Notes: generated from the sequence alone by a model not told the origin. 15,302 nt of DNA from Alphaproteobacteria bacterium (GCA_017383325.1 JAFNYG010000072.1:1-15302), one strand, 5' to 3'. Shown: positions 7,306 through 14,273, numbered from the stretch's first letter. A program made the numbers and translations.

Positions 7306-7323
7306 AAGTCCATGTAACCAAGG

Positions 7324-9762
7324 ATGAAAAAGGCACTATACCTAATAACTGCACTTTTCTTCAGTGTCAGCAATGCTGACGCTGCTGTTCGTGATGCCAA
7401 TTCTGCATCACGCACATCTAGCCGGGACACAGTTTCGCGCGCAAACACAAACAACACAAAAAAAGATTTAACATCACGTACCACACACAACAAAATCATC
7501 AGTCGAACCGCCACGGTGCCTGCACGAACCGCCCCTCGCACAACGACATCCGCACGCAGCGCCCAAACAACATCCGTCAAACGCACCACCCCTGCGAACA
7601 AATCTGTTCGCACAGCGACATCACCCGCACGTGCAACTGTCACACTGAACATACCGCAATCAAATACATTTGGGACCGGATACAACACATGTCGAGACGC
7701 ATATTTTACATGCATGGATCAATTTTGTGGCACACTGAATACGACATATCGCCGCTGTGTATGTTCTTCAAAATTATCCGAAATTCAATCACGCGAAAAT
7801 GCCCTGACCCAGGCATCAGACCAATTATCAGATTTTAAAAACCTTAATTTGTATGTTATCGACAAATCCGCGGCTGAGGTTCAGGCAATAACGACCGCAA
7901 CCATTGGCGAATACACCCAATCAAATTCGGACGACAAATCCGCCAGTGCATTACAACTGGCTGGGATACGCGATGTTTTATCAAAGACAAAAAATAAATC
8001 ATTATCCACCCAGGGTACATTAGACATCGCGGGCGATATCAACGCAATTTGGGCAACATCACAATTGGCTGGGGGCACAAATATTGCGAACCTGACTGGC
8101 GAACCATTATACAATGCTGTCCACGCCCAGTGTGTCCAGGCCACCATTGACAAATGTCCCGACAAATCCATACAAACAATGGTTGTTTCTGCATACGGAA
8201 TGTATATTGAAAACGATTGTTCATTACTAATAAGCAGTCTGGACAAAAAATTAACAAACGCGAACTCCACAATTCGCGAAACCGAACATTCGATGAACCA
8301 GGCACGCCTTGAAAATTACAACGCACATAATTCCACATCTATTAACGATTGCATTGCCCAGGTACGCACCGACATTACCGCCGACACTGCATGTGGCAAA
8401 GATTATGTTCATTGCCTGGATATAACTGGGCGCTATTTAAACATTGAAACGGGCGAACCGATATACAGCCCCAGCTTCTACCAACTGGAATCCCAGATAT
8501 CTTTGGCTGGCGATATCCTAACGAACGAAACGAACCGTCTGCTGGTTGCGATCCTGAACAACAAACGCGAATTTGCCACGCGTGGCCTGGACACATGCCG
8601 TGATTTATCAGATGACGTATGGAACGAATTTCTGCGCCAGGCCATCACAGAAATATACCAAGGCCAACAAGAACGCATCCGCACCGTCAAGAATGAATGT
8701 CTGGATGTTGTAAACAATTGCTATGACGAACAAACAAAATCGTTAAAAGATTTCAGCAATACCAAAGACCAGCTTTTACTGGGGTCACGCCTGGAATTAT
8801 CCGAACAATTATGCCGCGAAAAATTGGACGCCTGCAGCAATTTATACGGTGGCGGACCACACGGCATGACCGAATTAATCACAGCCATGCACAACATTAC
8901 CGACCAGAAAATTGCAAAATCGTGTTTAACCACACTTCAAGACTATGCCAACAACCTGTGTGCGGTTCCTGGCCATGACAATATACACTCGTCACCATTT
9001 GCATGTCGCATATACGCCCCCGGCGAACAAATATACGCATCCATTCACGAATGCAACCTGAAAACCCAAAATTATCGCAACAATTCATCCCCAACAATCG
9101 AAATTCCCCCTGCAAGCAGCGCCCCATATTCATGCCCTGAAATCAGGATATACAACTCATGCGCGGCGGGCTACTATATGACATACAATGGCGTATACAA
9201 CGAAACCCCACGGGCCGGCAACACATGCTCGCCATGCCCAGATAAGTACACCTGCAGCGGTGGCACAGCCGCCCCCGAACCCCAAACAAACGAGGACAGC
9301 ACAGAAACTGCAGAAAATATGTGTGGCGATGATTATGTTGGCAGTCTGTATCACAAACTTGCGCGCTATGCGATGCAAACATGCGTCCGCCCATCACAAT
9401 CAAACGCCCCATTACCACCAACCGTATTGCAAGACATAAATGTTGTAATGAAAAACATCCACGCAAAAATGACCGATGAATTATCCGCTGAATGCGAACG
9501 TCTGGGGGGCATATGGATCGACACAATATGGATTGACACGAAACCCGACGCCCCCCAAACCTGCGTTCCTGGCCAACCTTGCGAAGGCATGCCAATAACA
9601 GACGGGAATCACGACATAACCCAGGACAAACTGCTTAATAAATTCTATACAGAAACATCTGCCCACCACAAATGGGGATACTGCAGCGACCCTGGCAGCA
9701 ACACACAAAACACACTGTTCCCAAACATGCCAGACAACGCCTCTGACTTGCAGACACAATAA
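7324..9762 (+). CDS. Exported Cys-ladder protein C with EGF/TNFR-like tail
   Basis: 812 residues. Sec signal peptide 1-20 (ADA|A). Residues ~22-105 are a Thr/Ser/Arg-rich, probably disordered basic linker. First cluster is identical in spacing to A, B and H: C123-x6-C130-x4-C135-x9-C145-x-C147 (CMDQFC). LTGEPLY at 257-263 matches LTGASLY of A. C270/C278/C299 is followed by exactly 43 residues to C343; the next ladder position is D350 instead of Cys, then C357 and C364 (CGKDYVHC). C425 with VWNEFLR, C459/C466, C497/C504 and C534/C546 keep the spacings of A. From ~600 the protein differs: C604, C613, C635, C638, C644 (CAAGYYM, CSPCPDKYTC, SGGTAAPE) resemble EGF/TNF-receptor-like repeats. CERLGGIW (724-731) echoes CEVKGGNW in A. 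The start is fixed because an in-frame ATG at 7312 runs straight into TAA. Function unknown. Confidence 0.9.
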   Translation: MKKALYLITALFFSVSNADAAVRDANSASRTSSRDTVSRANTNNTKKDLTSRTTHNKIISRTATVPARTAPRTTTSARSAQTTSVKRTTPANKSVRTATSPARATVTLNIPQSNTFGTGYNTCRDAYFTCMDQFCGTLNTTYRRCVCSSKLSEIQSRENALTQASDQLSDFKNLNLYVIDKSAAEVQAITTATIGEYTQSNSDDKSASALQLAGIRDVLSKTKNKSLSTQGTLDIAGDINAIWATSQLAGGTNIANLTGEPLYNAVHAQCVQATIDKCPDKSIQTMVVSAYGMYIENDCSLLISSLDKKLTNANSTIRETEHSMNQARLENYNAHNSTSINDCIAQVRTDITADTACGKDYVHCLDITGRYLNIETGEPIYSPSFYQLESQISLAGDILTNETNRLLVAILNNKREFATRGLDTCRDLSDDVWNEFLRQAITEIYQGQQERIRTVKNECLDVVNNCYDEQTKSLKDFSNTKDQLLLGSRLELSEQLCREKLDACSNLYGGGPHGMTELITAMHNITDQKIAKSCLTTLQDYANNLCAVPGHDNIHSSPFACRIYAPGEQIYASIHECNLKTQNYRNNSSPTIEIPPASSAPYSCPEIRIYNSCAAGYYMTYNGVYNETPRAGNTCSPCPDKYTCSGGTAAPEPQTNEDSTETAENMCGDDYVGSLYHKLARYAMQTCVRPSQSNAPLPPTVLQDINVVMKNIHAKMTDELSAECERLGGIWIDTIWIDTKPDAPQTCVPGQPCEGMPITDGNHDITQDKLLNKFYTETSAHHKWGYCSDPGSNTQNTLFPNMPDNASDLQTQ
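9511..9540 (+). repeat. 15-bp tandem duplication inside gene C
   Basis: ATATGGATCGACACA is followed at once by ATATGGATTGACACG (2 differences in 15), coding IWIDT twice. It keeps frame and lies just after the CERLGGIW motif. Confidence 0.85.
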
Positions 9763-9776
9763 AAATCTGATAGAAT
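9748..9776 (+). promoter_or_regulatory. Promoter of gene D
   Basis: TTGCAG (9748-9753), 17 nt, TAGAAT (9771-9776) within the extended -10 TGATAGAAT. It overlaps the last codons of C, so D can be made alone as well as by read-through from C. Predicted start is near 9783. Confidence 0.6.
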
Positions 9777-9805
9777 ACACAATAACAGCAAAAGAAGAAA
9801 AAAAA

Positions 9806-10531
9806 ATGAAAACAGCAACATTATTTAATAATTCTTTACTATTCACAGTTTTTTCTTTATTTATCACACATGCGACACATGCCGCCACAACCCCATGGTG
9901 GTTGCAACCAACGGTATGTCGTCTGGACCCAACCGACTGTTACGCTGCGATGGGCGCCGGTTTTGATTCAGAAATGTGGGATGCAACCAGCAGCTGTTGG
10001 GGACTTAAATTAATATGTCCAGATGCACTGACCGAATATTCACGCGACGCCATCCCAATGGGCCGCGCAGAAATTGCCCGTGGCACAAAAATAAACAAAG
10101 ATTTTGATACCGACCTGCTGTCAACAGATGGCGACTGCTTTGGCCGCCGCAGAACCGCTGAAAATGGCACAACCGCATCCGTGGGTGGCAAATACGTTAA
10201 TGTATGGTGCCCAGGGATTCTGGAAAAGCCAGACGAAACATTACCAAACGGCGAAATAACATATGGCAACCAACCAACATGTTCACAATTGGCTGAAATT
10301 GGATATGTTGGGGTTACGAATGGACGCTGTTACGGAAAATATTTTGACACCAATAAATATTATATTGAATGCGACCGCGAACTGGAACCATCACGCCTGA
10401 TTATTTTAAACGGCGCAGACATTGGCGCCCCGGCAAATGGCGCACCGACCACAAAATCCCAGGCAGACAAAAAATTCGACACGATGTATTCCACATCACA
10501 GGGGCAGTATAAAAAATATTTCACAAAATAG
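9806..10531 (+). CDS. Exported Cys-rich hypothetical protein D
   Basis: 241 residues, no family recognised. Sec signal peptide 1-26 (hydrophobic LLFTVFSLFI, cleavage THA|A). The mature protein begins TTPWWLQPTVC and has nine cysteines: 38, 45, 64, 71, 111, 135, 159, 175, 189. The odd number leaves one free or able to bond to a partner. Cysteines stand beside aromatic or glycine-rich turns (SSCWGLKLIC, GDCFGRR, NVWCPG, GRCYGKYF), which suggests a compact beta-rich fold rather than the helical ladder of A/B/C/H. The C-terminal ~45 residues lack cysteine and are polar (TTKSQADKKFDTMY ... YKKYF). It lies 43 nt after C with its own promoter; the leader is A-rich (AAAGAAG) instead of the G-run seen at E, F and H. 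It could be a partner of the ladder proteins, but only position supports that. Confidence 0.8.
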   Translation: MKTATLFNNSLLFTVFSLFITHATHAATTPWWLQPTVCRLDPTDCYAAMGAGFDSEMWDATSSCWGLKLICPDALTEYSRDAIPMGRAEIARGTKINKDFDTDLLSTDGDCFGRRRTAENGTTASVGGKYVNVWCPGILEKPDETLPNGEITYGNQPTCSQLAEIGYVGVTNGRCYGKYFDTNKYYIECDRELEPSRLIILNGADIGAPANGAPTTKSQADKKFDTMYSTSQGQYKKYFTK

Positions 10532-10548
10532 CTGGTGCCATCCGCCCA

Positions 10549-10553
10549 GATTC
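10549..10553. promoter_or_regulatory. GANTC site beside the E promoter
   Basis: GATTC four bases upstream of the E -35. It is the only GANTC (CcrM target) that I found by eye between genes in this window; others lie inside genes. It could make E methylation-responsive, but one 5-bp site can be chance. Confidence 0.3.
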
Positions 10554-10556
10554 CTG

Positions 10557-10585
10557 TTGTATTTTTATTTATAAACCCATATAAT
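10557..10585 (+). promoter_or_regulatory. Promoter of gene E
   Basis: TTGTAT (10557-10562), 17 nt, TATAAT (10580-10585), a consensus -10. Predicted start near 10592, then GGGGGA and the ATG at 10607. No terminator was seen between D and E, so read-through from D is possible. Confidence 0.65.
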
Positions 10586-10606
10586 TAAATTAACGGGGGA
10601 ATTGCT

Positions 10607-10924
10607 ATGAAAAAAATAATATCTGCCTTGGTAATCACCACATTAACTGTTCTTAGTGCAAATGCATACCAGGTTATATCATCCAAGGAACTGGGACAAA
10701 ACGATGCAAAAAACCAAAATGTCGTTGTAAAATGCACAACCGACACCGGTCGCGTATCCAACCAAACATGTTCACTGCGCAGATATGCAAAATGCACCGG
10801 CACAGGTTCTAACAAACGGTGTGGGGGCTGGCAACCATGGCGTGATTTACGCAACCCATCGAAACAGCATTCCGATTGGCGCGCGGCCGCATCCGCCTGC
10901 TGCCGGGCCAAGGGTCTGCGTTAA
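10607..10924 (+). CDS. Small exported basic Cys-rich protein E
   Basis: 105 residues, family unknown. Sec signal peptide 1-20 (KKIISALVITTLTVL, cleavage ANA|Y), leaving a mature protein of ~85 residues with six cysteines: 43, 55, 63, 72 and the pair 98-99 (SACCRAKG). It is strongly basic (RRY, KR, WRDLR, DWRAA, CCRAKGLR) with three tryptophans. The start follows GGGGGAATTGCT and its own consensus promoter. A strong terminator shared with the convergent gene F lies 24 nt downstream. Size, charge and disulphides would fit a small secreted effector, a defensin-like peptide, or a chaperone/cap for the larger exported proteins; the sequence does not decide between these. Confidence 0.75.
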   Translation: MKKIISALVITTLTVLSANAYQVISSKELGQNDAKNQNVVVKCTTDTGRVSNQTCSLRRYAKCTGTGSNKRCGGWQPWRDLRNPSKQHSDWRAAASACCRAKGLR

Positions 10925-10948
10925 AAAAACAATACAACATATTGATAA

Positions 10949-10978
10949 AAAAAGAACCGCCAATGGCGGTTCTTTTTA
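10949..10978. terminator. Bidirectional terminator between E and F
   Basis: A perfect 13-bp stem AAAAAGAACCGCC / GGCGGTTCTTTTT (10949-10961 with 10965-10977) with a 3-nt loop. It has T-runs on both strands, so it serves E (+) and F (-). The F stop codon (10976-10978) overlaps the outer end of the stem. Confidence 0.9.
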
Positions 10979-13027
10979 TGGGCATGCCCCATACGATTTT
11001 GCAACTGGATAATTTTCTATACACGCACTGCCCGACACCGCACACACCGAACGTATTAACGTCGTTGTTGACGCCCCCGCAGGCTTATAGTTAAACTGTG
11101 CATTTTCGCACTGTTCCAAATCCGCAAATGTTGCACATGTATTTTTCCACGATTTGCAATCCGAAATTGTCGCAGTTGGCGCAACAACATCAGGTACGCG
11201 CAAATTCCACTTTACATAAAAATCCTTTAGCGTATCAATCGTATGTGATTTTCCAAAAGCAACCTGTTCCAGTCCATCACCAACATGACACGAAATATTA
11301 TTACGCTCTACAAACGCAGTAATCGCCGTCGCCAAACCACCTGTACCGGCACCAACCGCCGCACCAATCGCAACACTTTTACCGATATTTGATTTTTCAC
11401 CATTTATCATCAGATCCGAAAAATCTTCGCCAAATACCGAATCCAAACGTTGCAATTCACGCGCGACCTGTGCTGCATTCATTGTTTTCCCAAACGCCGC
11501 AACATATATAGATTTATCTGGATCCATTTTATCCAAATTAAACGTATCGAATAAACAATTATCCAATTTTCCCGCTATTGCATTTTGGGCTTGACTTGCC
11601 ACAGACGCCGCCAACACTGACGCTGCTTCCTGGTCCATATTACTATTTGCATTACCTGTACCAGCCCCCGCTCCCTCTTCTGTAACAGTTTCTTCTATCG
11701 TTACAGTTAAATTAACAATTTCAGTAACCCCTGATTTTCTGCATTCTTTGATTGCTGTTTCATATTGATAATATTTATCGAACAGTTCCACAATTTCGTC
11801 ACACGCATCCTTGCTCAAAACATTTTGCTTGATATCGACATCTTCTATTATGTATTCGTTCAAAATACCAACCACACGACCATTTTTCAAATGCCCCATT
11901 AACATTTCACGATGATTATCGCGCGAACAATCAAAACTGCGTGCACCATGTCCAGCAATTGCCCCAACACCTGCACCAACCAACGTTCCACCGCCAACAC
12001 CGACAACCGCAACCGTACGCGTATCATTCAGCAATGAAAAACCAAACAAATCTTTGTTACAGCTGAATGATTCACCTGCAGCTTTCCAAACCTCGGCCGG
12101 GGTGTCATCACCAACGGCCCCAAACAGCCAGCTGTTTGAAATATGCTTATCCTTGTTATACGCCGCGACACGAATCAAACATGTCGCCGTGGCCGCATCC
12201 CATCGTGCATAATGACCACGCGCCCCATCGACCCCTGGGTTTCCGTCATTTACCTTTACCCCCTGTGGGTTTTTCTTAATCAATGTGTTTTCGCGTTGAC
12301 TGTTATACGCACCAATTTTCTGATTGTATTCTTCGGTTGTACGCCCTGCGTTATCGACCGCTGTGAACGATGAACCGTACGTATTTTTATCCAACAATCT
12401 GCATGTATTTTCTGCCTGGTTCGGGGTCAATCCAGTCTTGCGCAGAACAAAACTATAATATTCTGGTTGCACCTTGCGCGAATTAAAGTCAATCCACACA
12501 TCCGCCGCAGACCGATATACATTTTCGCAGTCACGTCTTACTTCGGTTACACATTTTTCGACATGTACCGCACACAGCCCCATTCCATTAACAATCGCGT
12601 GACGTAATTCTTCGTTAAACATATCGTTCAACCCATTTGGCAACGCACCATTATTAATACAGCGCAAAACATCATTCATACACATTTCCACTGTATATTC
12701 AGAATTTTTCACCCCACCATCTGGGCATTCTGATTTGTCTGTATCGCCTGGTTCTTCGGGTTCATCTGGCACATCTGGTTCATCTGGTCCCACAGGCGGG
12801 ACATCAGGCCGATCATCACCACCAGACGGCAAATTATTTGAAATATTGCCAACAGAAATTATCGGCAAAGTCGGCATACTGGGCATACGCGCAGTCGCCG
12901 CACCACCCGCGACTGTACGTGCATTACTGGCCCCGCCACGTGTGGTAACCGCATCTGCGGTACACAACATCGCAGACACAAACATCGCCAACACAAATAC
13001 ACCACCCTGTCTGAACAAAAAGAACAT
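10976..13027 (-). CDS. Exported glycine-zipper Cys-rich protein F, distant ladder relative
   Basis: 683 residues, no named family. Signal peptide 1-26 (ADA|V). Gly/Ala/Arg linker, then a Pro/Asp/Glu-rich spacer (~67-105). C116-x6-C123 and C152-x6-C159, then C167 (CENV, as in A and B) followed by DVWIDF, recall the A/B/C pattern C-xn-VWxxF. Two glycine-zipper segments stand out: 340-361 (GVGGGTLVGAGVGAIAG) and 549-572 (AIGAAVGAGTGGLATAI). Such segments can pack as membrane helices in pore-forming or outer-membrane proteins. After the second comes SCHVGDGLEQVAFGKS, and SCHVG may correspond to RNCHVC in A/B. The last ~70 residues hold C624, C631, C640, C662, C669 and C682, with a conserved-looking YVKWNLRVPD before them. 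The start is set by GGGGGGAAGG 5 nt upstream. It is convergent with E and divergent from G. A role in the envelope is inferred; a pore is only a possibility. Confidence 0.85.
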   Translation of the reverse strand: MFFLFRQGGVFVLAMFVSAMLCTADAVTTRGGASNARTVAGGAATARMPSMPTLPIISVGNISNNLPSGGDDRPDVPPVGPDEPDVPDEPEEPGDTDKSECPDGGVKNSEYTVEMCMNDVLRCINNGALPNGLNDMFNEELRHAIVNGMGLCAVHVEKCVTEVRRDCENVYRSAADVWIDFNSRKVQPEYYSFVLRKTGLTPNQAENTCRLLDKNTYGSSFTAVDNAGRTTEEYNQKIGAYNSQRENTLIKKNPQGVKVNDGNPGVDGARGHYARWDAATATCLIRVAAYNKDKHISNSWLFGAVGDDTPAEVWKAAGESFSCNKDLFGFSLLNDTRTVAVVGVGGGTLVGAGVGAIAGHGARSFDCSRDNHREMLMGHLKNGRVVGILNEYIIEDVDIKQNVLSKDACDEIVELFDKYYQYETAIKECRKSGVTEIVNLTVTIEETVTEEGAGAGTGNANSNMDQEAASVLAASVASQAQNAIAGKLDNCLFDTFNLDKMDPDKSIYVAAFGKTMNAAQVARELQRLDSVFGEDFSDLMINGEKSNIGKSVAIGAAVGAGTGGLATAITAFVERNNISCHVGDGLEQVAFGKSHTIDTLKDFYVKWNLRVPDVVAPTATISDCKSWKNTCATFADLEQCENAQFNYKPAGASTTTLIRSVCAVSGSACIENYPVAKSYGACP
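12762..12788 (-). repeat. 9-bp repeats coding the acidic proline linker of F
   Basis: CATCTGG recurs at 12763, 12772 and 12781, exactly 9 bp apart, with similar degenerate units on either side. On the coding strand this yields Pro-Asp-Glu/Val repeats (DEPDVPDEPEEPGD). Its length probably varies between strains. Confidence 0.7.
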
Positions 13028-13056
13028 AAGCCTTCCCCCCTATTACTATCCCCCTT

Positions 13057-13065
13057 ATTATGCCA
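13057..13065 (-). promoter_or_regulatory. Extended -10 of gene F
   Basis: On the - strand TGGCATAAT (TG, one base, CATAAT) with only a T-run where a -35 would be. The predicted leader of ~25 nt contains two G-runs (GGGGG and GGGGGG) before the ATG. Confidence 0.4.
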
Positions 13066-13119
13066 TAAAGCACAACAAAAAAAAAGCACTTTTTAGAAAA
13101 AACCACCTTTAATTTACTA

Positions 13120-13147
13120 TTGACAAACCGCAATTATTGTCTACAAT
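13120..13147 (+). promoter_or_regulatory. Promoter of gene G, leaderless type
   Basis: TTGACA (13120-13125), a perfect -35, 16 nt, TACAAT (13142-13147). Only six bases separate the -10 from the ATG at 13154, so the mRNA should start at or next to the A of the start codon. No Shine-Dalgarno sequence fits in between. Confidence 0.75.
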
Positions 13148-13153
13148 AAATTC

Positions 13154-14170
13154 ATGAACAAAATCAAGACAATTATCCACGACCACAAATATGCCATCAT
13201 CTGGACAGGATGCTATATTATTATCACGTGGGCAGTATTGTATTTCATGTTTAACTTTTCGATATTCAACGCATCCCAGTGGCAACACCTGTTTCGCGCA
13301 CAGCTGCGTGGATTCGGCGGTTTTGTTTTTGGTATAATGCTTTTGGCTGCATTACCCCTGTACATTGCGACAACAACGCTTATTATACGCACCAAGAAAC
13401 CACTGCTGTCGATACAGTTGCCAAAACTAAAAATCCCCAGCATCTTTAAACCGGCCAACACCCCCACCCCAGTAGAATCGTGTACACCACCTGAATCAGA
13501 CACACCAAAACTGGCGCCAGATGACGAAGTAAAACCCATATCCGATTTGCCCGATGACATGCCCGCCGAACTGCGACACGCATTTGTTCGCGCACGCAAC
13601 AACGTCGGCCGCATTCAAACATCGGCATTTAATTCAGCATCATCCATTCCTGGCAACATCATTCCGAACACACCGGACATCGCATCTGACACCCTGCCAT
13701 TACCAACCGATTTTGATATCGATACCATGTACGACACACCACAAACATTTGACACCATGCCGACATTCACCGAAATAAGCTTCGACAGCCCCACAAATGA
13801 CACACCGTCAGACATCACCCCCACCCCATCCGAAACCGGCGCCGAATACATACCTGACAATTCAGAATTAATAAATCACCTGAACAAATCAGGCCAATCA
13901 TTTTCGGTACATGACGATATCATCATCACCGACACCCATGCCATAATAACCCATTCAGACCCAGATTTTTGGGTCGCAGACCACGAGAACTGGTTCGCCG
14001 CCGGCCGCATTTGCCAATCACCAATCATCCACGTCCAAGACATCGCGGAACAACACGCCCGCACCCCTGCAATATACCTGCTGTCGAAAAATATTTTGAA
14101 CCTGAACGATTTGATTGAACAGTGGCAAAACGACGGCTTAACCGTTATAAGCGACCTGTCTGAATTGTAA
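13154..14170 (+). CDS. Two-helix inner-membrane protein G with cytoplasmic C-domain
   Basis: 338 residues, family not recognised. Two membrane helices at ~13-35 (YAIIWTGCYIIITWAVLYF) and ~55-78 (FVFGIMLLAALPLYIATTTL). Positive charges before the first (NKIK, HDHK) and after the second (RTKK, KLK) predict both termini in the cytoplasm. Residues ~85-235 are a Pro/Thr/Asp/Ser-rich disordered linker (SCTPPESDTPKLAPDDE; TPSDITPTPSETG). The last ~100 residues form an apparent alpha/beta domain: DDIIITDTHAIITHSD, DFWVADHENWFAAGR, SPIIHVQDIAEQH, PAIYLLSKNIL, IEQWQNDGLTVISDL. The alternating strand/helix pattern with acidic residues could be a nuclease-like or regulatory fold, but I see no decisive catalytic motif. 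Cysteines are few, unlike its exported neighbours. It is divergent from F (126-nt gap) and followed by H; no terminator was seen in 14171-14273. It may sense or anchor from the inner membrane; this is inferred. Confidence 0.85.
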   Translation: MNKIKTIIHDHKYAIIWTGCYIIITWAVLYFMFNFSIFNASQWQHLFRAQLRGFGGFVFGIMLLAALPLYIATTTLIIRTKKPLLSIQLPKLKIPSIFKPANTPTPVESCTPPESDTPKLAPDDEVKPISDLPDDMPAELRHAFVRARNNVGRIQTSAFNSASSIPGNIIPNTPDIASDTLPLPTDFDIDTMYDTPQTFDTMPTFTEISFDSPTNDTPSDITPTPSETGAEYIPDNSELINHLNKSGQSFSVHDDIIITDTHAIITHSDPDFWVADHENWFAAGRICQSPIIHVQDIAEQHARTPAIYLLSKNILNLNDLIEQWQNDGLTVISDLSEL

Positions 14171-14239
14171 TCACCCCCTCAGATTTTTTAAGCACCCTCA
14201 ACCAATAAATAAAATATTCTTTTATTAACCTGCTAAATA

Positions 14240-14248
14240 TGATAAAAT
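14240..14248 (+). promoter_or_regulatory. Extended -10 of gene H
   Basis: TGATAAAAT, the same nine bases as at ccrM, with no clear -35 upstream. Predicted start near 14255; GGGGAAGG then stands 4 nt before the ATG at 14274. Confidence 0.5.
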
Positions 14249-14273
14249 ACAAAAAAATTGCAGGGGAAGGAAT

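Noticed and set aside
7245..7715. 156-codon frame on the - strand opposite the start of C
   Set aside because: Val/Arg/Ala-rich antisense of the Thr/Arg linker; no ribosome-binding site or domain, and it runs through the C promoter.
10607..10924. E as a bacteriocin or RiPP precursor
   Set aside because: It has a Sec signal peptide rather than a double-glycine leader, and no modification or dedicated export genes are next to it.
13081..13096. AAAAAG-CA-CTTTTT between F and G as terminator
   Set aside because: The loop would be two bases and the stem nearly all A-T; it lies in a divergent promoter region where no terminator is expected.
14208..14226. AATAAAA / TTTTATT hairpin after G as terminator
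   Set aside because: The stem is purely A/T, without a following T-run; too weak to call.
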